A stretch of 62,698 nt of DNA from Lachnospiraceae bacterium (GCA_017428265.1 JAFRRD010000048.1:1-62698), one strand, 5' to 3'. Positions 1 through 4,474 are shown, counted from the first letter of the stretch. Numbers and translations: made by a program. The notes: generated by a model not told the origin, from the sequence alone.

Positions 1-15
1 ATCCCGCGTTGCTCC
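1..15 (+). tRNA. possible 3' end of a tRNA cut by the window edge
   Basis: The first bases look like the end of a T-loop, a T-stem 3' strand (3-7) and a seven-base acceptor strand (8-14), as in the tRNAs that follow. The 5' part lies outside the window, so identity cannot be read. The hairpin at 8-21 is an alternative explanation. Assignment rests mainly on position at the edge of a tRNA array. Confidence 0.3.
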
Positions 16-33
16 AGCAACACTAAAACGAAA

Positions 34-55
34 CCTGGCGTTGATCAACGCCAGG
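34..55. repeat. 22-nt perfect palindrome upstream of the tRNA array
   Basis: Bases 34-55 form a perfect inverted repeat without a spacer (arms CCTGGCGTTGA and its complement). No T-run follows on either strand, so it is not a classic terminator. It could be an operator, an RNA processing stem or a recombination site; nothing in the sequence decides between these. Confidence 0.5.
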
Positions 56-117
56 CCTCGCAAAGTTCTTGGTTTTCGTTCAGCTCAATCTTTATGGGAT
101 CTTGAACTTCAAAACTG

Positions 118-146
118 TTGCACTTAGTTTGACAATTCACTATATG
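118..146 (+). promoter_or_regulatory. sigma-A promoter of the tRNA array
   Basis: TTGCAC (118-123), a 17-bp spacer and TATATG (141-146). The predicted start falls at about 153, directly at the 5' end of the tRNA-Glu gene, as expected for a stable-RNA operon. Confidence 0.6.
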
Positions 147-153
147 CATTTCC

Positions 154-226
154 CGCACCATCGTCTAATTGGCGAGGACACCGCCCTTTCAAGGCGGAAA
201 TGCCGGATCATACCCGGCTGGTGTGA
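154..226 (+). tRNA. tRNA-Glu (TTC)
   Basis: Seven-pair acceptor stem (154-160 with 219-225), discriminator A226, anticodon stem 181-185/193-197 and anticodon TTC at 188-190. The T-arm has a good stem (GCCGG/CCGGC), but its loop reads ATCATAC and lacks the usual TTC. No CCA is encoded. Confidence 0.8.
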
Positions 227-260
227 CGCGTGCCCTGCGGATTTCCCGCGGGTCACATTT

Positions 261-343
261 CCCCTTATAGACCACTATGGAGGTGGGGCGGACTGTAAAT
301 CCGTCGCTGACAAGCCAGAGAAGTTCGATTCTTCTTAGGGGGA
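261..343 (+). tRNA. tRNA-Tyr (GTA)
   Basis: Acceptor stem 261-267/336-342, discriminator A343, T-loop TTCGATT and anticodon GTA at 295-297. The long variable arm around 305-318 (CTG/CAG stem) is what bacterial tRNA-Tyr should have. No CCA is encoded. Confidence 0.85.
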
Positions 344-346
344 CAC

Positions 347-419
347 GGCCATGTAGCCCAAAGGAAGAGGCACTGAGCTAAGGACTCAGAAAGTGCGGGT
401 TCGAATCCCGCTGTGGCTA
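347..419 (+). tRNA. tRNA with AAG anticodon (Leu codon) but class I variable loop
   Basis: The cloverleaf is complete: acceptor 347-353/412-418, D-stem GCC/GGC, T-stem GCGGG/CCCGC with a canonical TTCGAAT loop. The anticodon loop 378-384 places AAG at 380-382, which reads CUU. The variable region is only five bases (390-394), while bacterial tRNA-Leu normally has a long variable arm. The aminoacid identity is therefore uncertain. Confidence 0.7.
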
Positions 420-420
420 T

Positions 421-495
421 GTCCCGGTACCCCAATCGGAAGAGGGGCTGCGTTCAGAACGCAGTGACGTGTGAGTCCGAATCTCACTCGGGACA
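421..495 (+). tRNA. tRNA with CAG anticodon (Leu codon) but class I variable loop
   Basis: Acceptor 421-427/488-494, anticodon stem CTGCG/CGCAG and anticodon CAG at 455-457 (reads CUG). The variable region is six bases (465-470) instead of the long arm of a normal tRNA-Leu. The T-loop is TCCGAAT, so the usual psi-55 position is C. No CCA is encoded. Confidence 0.7.
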
Positions 496-527
496 CTCCG
501 GCTCGATCCGGAAGAAAGGAGGCTGAC

Positions 528-749
528 ATGCCTACCATCGACATGGCGGCGACAGGCCGCAACATCAGGGACAGGAGAATGAAGGCCGGGATGACCGTGG
601 CGGACGTGACGAACGCGTGCGGCGTCAGCGCGGCGGCGGTCTGCAAATGGCAGAACGGCCGGAGCGTTCCGACCATCGACAACATGATCATTTTGGCTGC
701 GATCTGGAACTGCAGGATCGATGACATCGTCGTCGTGCGGATCGTATGA
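528..749 (+). CDS. small XRE-family HTH protein (copy 1)
   Basis: A 73-aa protein that is almost entirely one helix-turn-helix domain: recognition region around VCKWQNGRSVPTIDN, ending in DDIVVVR. Such single-domain XRE proteins are DNA-binding regulators; the target is unknown. The start at 528 has AAAGGAGG seven bases upstream; an earlier in-frame ATG at 471 lies inside a tRNA and is rejected. It sits between tRNA genes and is likely transcribed with them. It begins with the same nine residues (MPTIDMAAT) as the second copy at 2056, and a third copy survives as a fragment near 2771. Duplication of a regulator inside a tRNA array is odd. Confidence 0.85.
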   Translation: MPTIDMAATGRNIRDRRMKAGMTVADVTNACGVSAAAVCKWQNGRSVPTIDNMIILAAIWNCRIDDIVVVRIV

Positions 750-758
750 CGGCGCCCC

Positions 759-830
759 GGCCCGGTAGCTCAACTGGTAGAGCAGCGGTTTGAAGCACCG
801 TGCGAGAAGGTTCGACCCCTTCCCTGGCCG
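759..830 (+). tRNA. tRNA-Phe (GAA)
   Basis: Acceptor 759-765/823-829 with one C-T mismatch, D-arm TAGCTC..GAGCA, anticodon GAA at 792-794, T-stem GAAGG/CCTTC. Discriminator is G830, whereas A is usual for Phe. No CCA is encoded. Confidence 0.8.
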
Positions 831-835
831 CTTTC

Positions 836-857
836 ACTTAATTTTCTTAAGTTTTTC
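836..857 (+). terminator. terminator after the first tRNA block
   Basis: ACTTAA/TTAAGT hairpin followed by a T-rich stretch, directly downstream of tRNA-Phe. The stem is only six pairs and AT-rich, so termination may be weak. Confidence 0.45.
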
Positions 858-867
858 AAAAAAGTAC

Positions 868-896
868 TTGCATTCCTTCGGGAGCCGTGCTATAGT
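868..896 (+). promoter_or_regulatory. sigma-A promoter of the candidate RNA gene
   Basis: TTGCAT (868-873), an exact 17-bp spacer and TATAGT (891-896). No protein start with a good ribosome binding site follows; instead an RNA-like structured stretch begins. The start should be near 903. Confidence 0.7.
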
Positions 897-902
897 GACA
901 CT

Positions 903-1209
903 CGAAGGAAGTGCCTGTCCTTCTATTCGGTGCGAGTAGAAGACATCGACTTCCGATTTTTTTTGAAAAGAGGCTACACTTTCAATGACCTGCTTAACTG
1001 TCCAAAGACATATTGCCGCGCAGCGCCCCGCCACAAAAATGGCGGCTGGTTTTGCATGGATAAATATGGACAGTGTCGTCCCGTGCACGGAGGGTAAAGA
1101 CGATAATTTAAGCAGGCGAAGTAGGGCTATGGGATAACCGGATCATTGGATCATCGGATATCGCATACGAACCGCCTGCGGAAGAAATTCCACGGGCGGT
1201 TTTCTTTTT
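903..1209 (+). ncRNA. candidate structured non-coding RNA inside the tRNA array
   Basis: The 307-nt stretch from a strong promoter to an intrinsic terminator holds no convincing ORF but has several complementary segments. A nine-pair stem joins 989-997 to 1108-1116. Directly stacked on it, 998-1003 pairs with 1068-1073; inside lie a six-pair hairpin (1028-1033/1040-1045) and a side hairpin (1076-1080/1099-1103). A separate 5' hairpin region (about 898-956) precedes a run of eight T (957-964), which may be an early terminator giving a shorter form. I do not recognise it: RNase P, tmRNA, SRP and 6S signatures are absent. It may be processed together with the flanking tRNAs. Confidence 0.5.
1171..1209 (+). 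terminator. intrinsic terminator of the candidate RNA
   Basis: ACCGCC (1171-1176) pairs with GGCGGT (1195-1200), with further inner pairing, and is followed by TTTTCTTTTT. The next tRNA starts 12 bases later. Confidence 0.75.
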
Positions 1210-1221
1210 GGAAATAAATAT

Positions 1222-1294
1222 GGGTACATGGCTCAGATGGCGGAGCGCCTGCCCGTTAAGCAGGAGGCCGCAGGTTCGAATCCTGCTGTGCCCG
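1222..1294 (+). tRNA. tRNA-Asn (GTT) with C33
   Basis: Acceptor 1222-1228/1287-1293, T-stem GCAGG/CCTGC with TTCGAAT loop, anticodon stem CCTGC/GCAGG and loop CCGTTAA. The anticodon GTT (1255-1257) is preceded by C at position 33, which is U in nearly all tRNAs. Discriminator is G. No CCA is encoded. Confidence 0.8.
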
Positions 1295-1321
1295 CTCGCC
1301 GAAAGGCGAAACAACTGAATA

Positions 1322-1357
1322 AGGGTGGAGGAAACAGGCACTTCCTTCATCCGCCCT
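1322..1357 (+). other. long spacer hairpin before tRNA-Gly
   Basis: AGGGTGGA (1322-1329) pairs with TCCGCCCT (1350-1357), with inner GGAA/TTCC pairing. It fills the gap between tRNA-Asn and tRNA-Gly and may be an RNA processing signal. Confidence 0.4.
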
Positions 1358-1429
1358 GCGGACGTCGTACAGCGGTCAGTATTCTGCCTTGCCATGGCAG
1401 GGACACGGGTTCGAATCCCGTCGCTCGCT
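1358..1429 (+). tRNA. tRNA-Gly (GCC)
   Basis: Acceptor 1358-1364/1422-1428 with one mismatch, T-stem ACGGG/CCCGT with TTCGAAT loop, anticodon stem CTGCC/GGCAG and anticodon GCC at 1391-1393. Discriminator is T. No CCA is encoded. Confidence 0.8.
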
Positions 1430-1457
1430 CGAACTTTGAAAACATATATTTATTTTT

Positions 1458-1532
1458 TGGGATGTAGCTCAGCCGGAAGAGCGGCGGCCTTATAAGCCGC
1501 GACATGCAGGAGTTCGACTCTCCTCATCCCGA
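1458..1532 (+). tRNA. tRNA-Ile (TAT), reading AUA
   Basis: Acceptor 1458-1464/1525-1531, T-loop TTCGACT, anticodon stem GCGGC/GCCGC and loop CTTATAA with anticodon TAT at 1491-1493. Most bacteria read AUA with a CAT anticodon modified to lysidine; a directly encoded UAU anticodon is uncommon. Confidence 0.8.
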
Positions 1533-1537
1533 ATCTC

Positions 1538-1610
1538 TGCGGATTAAGTTGGAGAGGTTCCACGATGGCCTCATAAGCCATGCACATGGGTTCGAGTCCC
1601 ATATCCGCGA
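1538..1610 (+). tRNA. tRNA with CAT anticodon (Met or Ile2)
   Basis: Acceptor 1538-1544/1603-1609, T-stem ATGGG/CCCAT with TTCGAGT loop, anticodon stem ATGGC/GCCAT and CAT at 1572-1574. The first acceptor pair is T-G. The D-arm is poorly formed. Elongator Met, initiator Met and lysidine-modified Ile cannot be separated by eye. Confidence 0.75.
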
Positions 1611-1612
1611 TT

Positions 1613-1686
1613 GGCGATGTAGTTCAGTTGGAGTGAACGCCGCCCTGTCAAGGCGGAGGCCACGGGTTCGAATCCCGTCATCGTCG
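1613..1686 (+). tRNA. tRNA-Asp (GTC)
   Basis: Acceptor 1613-1619/1679-1685, discriminator G1686 as expected for Asp, T-stem ACGGG/CCCGT, anticodon stem CCGCC/GGCGG, anticodon GTC at 1647-1649. No CCA is encoded. Confidence 0.85.
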
Positions 1687-1687
1687 C

Positions 1688-1760
1688 TGGAGTGTAGTGC
1701 AGCCGGAAGCACGCGTGCCCTGGGAGCATGAGGTCGTCGGTTCGAACCCGGCCACTCCAA
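1688..1760 (+). tRNA. tRNA-Pro (TGG) with C33
   Basis: Acceptor 1688-1694/1753-1759, discriminator A, T-stem GTCGG/CCGGC, anticodon stem CGTGC/GCATG and loop CCTGGGA. The anticodon TGG (1721-1723) again follows C33 instead of U33. Confidence 0.8.
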
Positions 1761-1866
1761 CGAGGTCCGCCAACGCGGGCCGGGAAGGAAACCAACCGTC
1801 GGTTGGATGACAAGAAATCCGGAGTCAGTTATACTGGCTCCGGAAACCCAAGAAAGGAAAGAAACC
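1761..1866 (+). other. spacer with two hairpins, no gene recognised
   Basis: The segment holds a CCAACC/GGTTGG hairpin (1792-1806) and a longer stem formed by TCCGGAG and CTCCGGA near 1818-1843. Neither has a T-run, so they look like processing or structural elements of the long tRNA transcript. Confidence 0.4.
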
Positions 1867-1974
1867 ATGTTAACCTTAGCCCTCAAACGAATTCATAGTC
1901 AGAGACATGCCTGCAAGCGTCAGTGCTGGAGCGGGTTTATTGTAGTGCGGAATTCGGAAAGAGGCGGGAAGTAG
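1867..1974 (+). CDS. short basic ORF, uncertain
   Basis: A 35-aa reading frame with a modest ribosome binding site (AAGGAAAG) eight bases upstream of ATG. The product is rich in Arg, Lys, His and Cys and has no recognisable domain. It lies in a spacer of the tRNA array before the second XRE gene. It may be a leader peptide or chance. Confidence 0.25.
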   Translation: MLTLALKRIHSQRHACKRQCWSGFIVVRNSERGGK

Positions 1975-1997
1975 GCTTTCCCCAAGCCTTGCATATG

Positions 1998-2032
1998 CAG
2001 GCCGTTCCGGATCTCCGGGATGGCCTGTTTTT
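1998..2032 (+). terminator. terminator-like hairpin just ahead of XRE copy 2
   Basis: CAGGCC (1998-2003) pairs with GGCCTG (2022-2027), inner CCGG/CCGG pairing extends the stem, and five T follow. The ribosome binding site of the XRE gene begins nine bases later, so it could act as an attenuator of that gene. Confidence 0.6.
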
Positions 2033-2055
2033 ATGCAAAAAAGGAGGAAAATGAA

Positions 2056-2280
2056 ATGCCGACGATAGACATGGCCGCGACCGGGCTGCGGATAGGCGCG
2101 CTCCGGGACGCGGCAGGGTTAACAAATAAGGATCTTGCAGAGGCGCTGGGCTTTTCCACCCGGAACGCCGTCTACAAGTGGCTGGGAGGGGATGCCCTGC
2201 CCTCCCTGGACAATCTGGTGATCCTGGCGGATCTGCTGGGCGTCACGATGGATGAGATCCTGGTTGTCCGGAAGCTGTAA
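2056..2280 (+). CDS. small XRE-family HTH protein (copy 2)
   Basis: A 74-aa single-domain HTH protein, paralogous to the product at 528: shared MPTIDMAATG start, then a helix-turn-helix (LTNKDLAEALGF...AVYKW) and the tail DEILVVRKL. Start chosen at 2056 because AAGGAGG lies eight bases upstream; the ATG five bases earlier is out of frame. It follows a terminator-like hairpin and precedes the second tRNA block by 11 bases. The two paralogues are well diverged outside the ends, so the duplication is old or the genes recognise different sites. Confidence 0.85.
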   Translation: MPTIDMAATGLRIGALRDAAGLTNKDLAEALGFSTRNAVYKWLGGDALPSLDNLVILADLLGVTMDEILVVRKL

Positions 2281-2291
2281 CAGGGCAGCTT

Positions 2292-2364
2292 ACGCGCATA
2301 GCTCAATCGGTAGAGTGGCGGACCTTTAATCCGACGGCTGTGGGTTCAAGTCCCATTGCGCGTA
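2292..2364 (+). tRNA. tRNA-Lys (TTT) with C33
   Basis: Acceptor ACGCGCA/TGCGCGT (2292-2298/2357-2363), T-loop TTCAAGT, anticodon loop CCTTTAA with TTT at 2325-2327. Position 33 is C. The outermost anticodon-stem pair is mismatched. No CCA is encoded. Confidence 0.8.
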
Positions 2365-2367
2365 CAT

Positions 2368-2440
2368 ACACGCATAGCTCAATTGGCGGAGCAGCAGACC
2401 CTTAATCTGAAGGCTGCGGGTTCAAGTCCCGCTGCGTGTA
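2368..2440 (+). tRNA. tRNA-Lys (CTT) with C33
   Basis: Acceptor ACACGCA/TGCGTGT (2368-2374/2433-2439), T-loop TTCAAGT, anticodon loop CCCTTAA with CTT at 2401-2403 and C33. Closely similar to the preceding tRNA-Lys, so probably a tandem duplicate whose anticodon has changed. Confidence 0.8.
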
Positions 2441-2455
2441 TCATCATTTATCACT

Positions 2456-2528
2456 TGGGATATAGCTCAGCCGGAAGAGCGTCCGTCTGATACGCGGAAG
2501 GCCTCGGGTCCGAATCCCGATATCCCAA
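2456..2528 (+). tRNA. tRNA-Ile (GAT)
   Basis: Acceptor TGGGATA/TATCCCA (2456-2462/2521-2527), anticodon stem TCCGT/GCGGA and GAT at 2489-2491. The T-loop TCCGAAT has C at the psi-55 position, as in the CAG tRNA at 421. Confidence 0.8.
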
Positions 2529-2530
2529 CT

Positions 2531-2601
2531 GTGGCCGTCGTACAACGGCAGTACCTCAGGTTGTGGTCCTGAAGATGAGGGTTCGACTCCCTCCGGTCAC
2601 C
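2531..2601 (+). tRNA. tRNA-His (GTG)
   Basis: Acceptor GTGGCCG/CGGTCAC (2531-2537/2594-2600), discriminator C2601 as expected for His, T-loop TTCGACT, anticodon GTG at 2563-2565. The base before the acceptor is T, so the G at position -1 that HisRS recognises is not encoded. Confidence 0.8.
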
Positions 2602-2604
2602 CCA

Positions 2605-2676
2605 GCTCCCGTAGGCTAACGGATAAACCGTGCGGCTACGAACCGCGAGACGAAGGTTCGATTCCTTCCGGGAGCA
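2605..2676 (+). tRNA. tRNA-Arg (ACG)
   Basis: Acceptor GCTCCCG/CGGGAGC (2605-2611/2669-2675), T-stem GAAGG/CCTTC, anticodon ACG at 2638-2640, expected to be edited to ICG by TadA. Only one base separates it from the next tRNA. Confidence 0.85.
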
Positions 2677-2677
2677 C

Positions 2678-2750
2678 GTCTCCGTGACCAAACGGATAAG
2701 GCAGGGGCCTTCTAATCCCCCATGTGAGAGTTCGAATCTCTCCGGAGATA
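2678..2750 (+). tRNA. tRNA-Arg (TCT)
   Basis: Acceptor 2678-2684/2743-2749, T-stem GAGAG/CTCTC, anticodon TCT at 2711-2713 in loop CTTCTAA. The pair closing the anticodon loop is C-T. Confidence 0.8.
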
Positions 2751-2753
2751 TCC

Positions 2754-2771
2754 GATGCGGTAGCCAAGCGG
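2754..2771 (+). pseudogene. 5' fragment of a tRNA
   Basis: GATGCGG followed by TAGCCAAGCGG has the layout of an acceptor strand plus D-arm, but the sequence breaks off in the D-loop and joins a piece of XRE coding sequence. This is a recombination joint at the end of the array. Confidence 0.5.
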
Positions 2772-2818
2772 CAGTCTGCAAATGGCAGAACGGCCAGAGC
2801 ATTCCGATTATTGACGCC
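2771..2818 (+). pseudogene. remnant of a third XRE gene
   Basis: The reading frame AVCKWQNGQSIPIID matches the recognition-helix region of the XRE protein at 528 almost base for base, but start and end are missing. It is fused to the tRNA fragment at its 5' side and runs into unrelated sequence at about 2815. It shows that the array once held at least three XRE copies. Confidence 0.75.
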
Positions 2819-2839
2819 GGCCCGTTTCTGCACTATACT
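2811..2839 (+). promoter_or_regulatory. promoter of the lipoprotein gene
   Basis: TTGACG (2811-2816), 17-bp spacer, TATACT (2834-2839). The -35 box falls at the edge of the XRE remnant. The leader to the start codon at 2885 would be about 40 nt. Confidence 0.6.
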
Positions 2840-2884
2840 TGCATTCCGCAGGAATCTTGGCGCATAGTTGGGAGGTGATGGATC

Positions 2885-3373
2885 ATGCGCAATAAATCGA
2901 TGAGGCTCTTAATTCTTCTTCTGACGCTTTGCTTTACCCTGTCCGGATGCGGAGTTACCGTAAATATCCATAAAGTGTATATGGGATTTAATAAGGATGA
3001 TTACACCATTGTTGCAGAAGAAGATACGCATGGAGGCTTTCTTGGGGATGGCAGTTATTATTTGATCCTTGATTGCTCTGCAAATGCTGAAAAAGCACTT
3101 GACATCGTGAAAGAATGGAATCCGATGCCCTTATCCGAGAATCTGGATCTCATTATGTACGGCGGAGAAAGGGACAACGTGATTTATGGATATGAACTTG
3201 CAGAAGAAGCGCACTGGCCGAAAATAGAACACGGTTATTACAAGTTTAAAGATGAGCAGTCTGATGATCCGGCAGATGATTCAGGGCTGTTTGACAGATA
3301 TTCTTATAATTTTGAGATTGCTGTTTATGACACGGACACCGATTTCTTCTACTTTTTCAAGTTTGACACGTGA
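2885..3373 (+). CDS. putative lipoprotein of unknown function
   Basis: A 162-aa protein with a type II signal sequence: basic start, hydrophobic stretch and lipobox LSGC with the acylated Cys at about residue 22. The rest is acidic and Tyr/Asp-rich and matches no family I know. Start 2885 is supported by GGAGG nine bases upstream. It should be anchored on the outer face of the membrane. Base composition is clearly AT-richer than most of the window. It borders the tRNA array and may belong to the same acquired segment. Confidence 0.75.
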   Translation: MRNKSMRLLILLLTLCFTLSGCGVTVNIHKVYMGFNKDDYTIVAEEDTHGGFLGDGSYYLILDCSANAEKALDIVKEWNPMPLSENLDLIMYGGERDNVIYGYELAEEAHWPKIEHGYYKFKDEQSDDPADDSGLFDRYSYNFEIAVYDTDTDFFYFFKFDT

Positions 3374-3447
3374 TCGATCAGCATATAATAATCCAATATG
3401 CGCTCGATATTGTTTGTTCTTATAGACGGTTCGAATTTTTTACAATG

Positions 3448-3489
3448 AAAACGACAGAAACTCTTCCAATGGAGGATTCTGTCGTTTTT
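3448..3489. terminator. bidirectional terminator
   Basis: AAAACGACAGAA (3448-3459) pairs with TTCTGTCGTTTT (3478-3489); A- and T-runs on both sides allow termination of the lipoprotein gene (+) and the toxin gene (-). Confidence 0.8.
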
Positions 3490-3498
3490 CCTTTTTTA

Positions 3499-3753
3499 TT
3501 ATAGCATGACGGTATCGGTTCTTTCGATTTTGTAAACCACACGGATGCCCAAATCTTTGAATTTGATTTTCAGAAGATTGGAAAGTCGGGCCTTATTTGT
3601 GTTCCCCAACGGTTTGCCGTAACCGCCTTCGCTGACAGGCAGCGGGTTCTGCGCGACTTTGCTGATCCCTTTCAGAACCTGGATCTGAGTACTGTGATTC
3701 AGGCGCAGCAGATCCTTTTTCGCCTCTTCCAGGAATTCGATCTTCCAGGTCAT
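3499..3753 (-). CDS. RelE/ParE-family toxin, probably shortened at the C-terminus
   Basis: An 84-aa product that begins like a RelE-superfamily mRNA interferase or ParE-like toxin (MTWKIEFLEEAKKDL, then KIKFKDLGIRVVYKIE). The frame stops at TDTVML, where relatives usually continue through one more beta-strand carrying catalytic residues. The stop lies directly at the terminator, which suggests a 3' deletion. It overlaps the antitoxin gene by four bases, the usual antitoxin-first arrangement. If shortened, the toxin may be inactive and the antitoxin left as an orphan. Confidence 0.75.
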   Translation of the reverse strand: MTWKIEFLEEAKKDLLRLNHSTQIQVLKGISKVAQNPLPVSEGGYGKPLGNTNKARLSNLLKIKFKDLGIRVVYKIERTDTVML

Positions 3754-4070
3754 TCGATCACCGTGTCTTTGGCTTCGTCAAGTTCTTCCTGCGTGATGCC
3801 GAGCTCCTTCATGAGATCTTCCACGGGAATCGGCGGTTCGCTATTGTTTTCCAGTCTTTCGACTGCGTTTTTCAGCAGTTTATATTCCTCCTCTATTTCG
3901 CTGAGACGGGAAAACTCCGCAGGGGAAAGGATCACCGCGGCCGGTTGGTTGTTCTTCAGCACCACCAGCTGGTTCTCCGTATGAAGCCGGTCAAATATGC
4001 GCGACGCCTGTCCCCGGTTGAACTGTGTAATCGGAATCAGTTTGTCCAATACGTTTGCTGTTTTCGCCAT
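3750..4070 (-). CDS. Phd/YefM-type antitoxin
   Basis: A 106-aa protein with an N-terminal Phd/YefM DNA-binding fold (ITQFNRGQASRIFDRL, then LVVLKNNQPAAVILSP) and an acidic helical C-terminus that would wrap the toxin. Start 4070 is chosen because GGAGGA lies eight bases upstream; an upstream in-frame ATG has no such site. It is the first gene of a two-gene operon with the RelE-like gene and is expected to repress its own promoter at 4107-4135. Confidence 0.85.
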   Translation of the reverse strand: MAKTANVLDKLIPITQFNRGQASRIFDRLHTENQLVVLKNNQPAAVILSPAEFSRLSEIEEEYKLLKNAVERLENNSEPPIPVEDLMKELGITQEELDEAKDTVIE

Positions 4071-4106
4071 CTTCTGTGTCCTCCGCCAACCCCTTGAGAT
4101 AAGTAC

Positions 4107-4135
4107 ACTATACACCGTTTCGGCGGAAATATCAA
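4107..4135 (-). promoter_or_regulatory. promoter of the antitoxin-toxin operon
   Basis: On the minus strand: TTGATA, 17-bp spacer, TATAGT. It lies about 40 bases upstream of the antitoxin start. Confidence 0.75.
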
Positions 4136-4198
4136 TAAATATATCGTTAAATTATAATGCACTTCAGCGCTTTCGGGCAAAAAATGCCGGAATTGCCC

Positions 4199-4227
4199 TT
4201 GCCTTCTTTGCTGTCCATTGATATAAT
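4199..4227 (+). promoter_or_regulatory. promoter of the small basic protein
   Basis: TTGCCT (4199-4204), 17-bp spacer, TATAAT (4222-4227). Confidence 0.7.
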
Positions 4228-4258
4228 GCCGGATGAATACTTTTGAAAGGAGCCCCTT

Positions 4259-4474
4259 ATGGACAAGTTTATTCCGCCCGAGAAACGGAGCAAGAAGGAA
4301 CAGAAAAAGCTGAACGCGAAGCGGCGCAGGACCTGGGGCGAGATGAGCCCGGTGACCCGCACCGTGCCGAACGGAAAGGCTTACGACCGCAAAAAACTGA
4401 AAAACGACGAACGGCGAAACAGCAGGAACTTCCGAGAAGACGGACCTGCTGTTTTGTTATTGTGGGCAGTGTGA
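4259..4474 (+). CDS. small highly basic protein of unknown function
   Basis: A 71-aa protein packed with Lys and Arg (PPEKRSKKEQKKLNAKRRR), start supported by AAAGGAG nine bases upstream and a good promoter. Such a charge pattern fits an RNA- or ribosome-binding protein, but no known domain is visible. The 3' end is odd: the reading frame continues through a strong terminator hairpin (4418-4453) and stops beyond its T-rich tract, so the last 15-20 residues may not be native and an original stop may have been lost. Confidence 0.6.
   Translation: MDKFIPPEKRSKKEQKKLNAKRRRTWGEMSPVTRTVPNGKAYDRKKLKNDERRNSRNFREDGPAVLLLWAV
4418..4458 (+). terminator. terminator overlapping the end of the basic-protein gene
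   Basis: AACAGCAGG (4418-4426) pairs with CCTGCTGTT (4445-4453), followed by TTGTTATTG. It lies inside the annotated reading frame. Confidence 0.65.

Noticed and set aside
903-1209. RNase P RNA, tmRNA, 6S, SRP RNA, GOLLD or ROOL RNA
   Set aside because: The conserved boxes of RNase P and tmRNA are absent, and the stretch is far shorter than GOLLD or ROOL.
2836-2868. TTGCAT..CATAGT as promoter of the lipoprotein gene
   Set aside because: Its start point would fall inside the ribosome binding site; the TTGACG/TATACT pair at 2811-2839 fits better.
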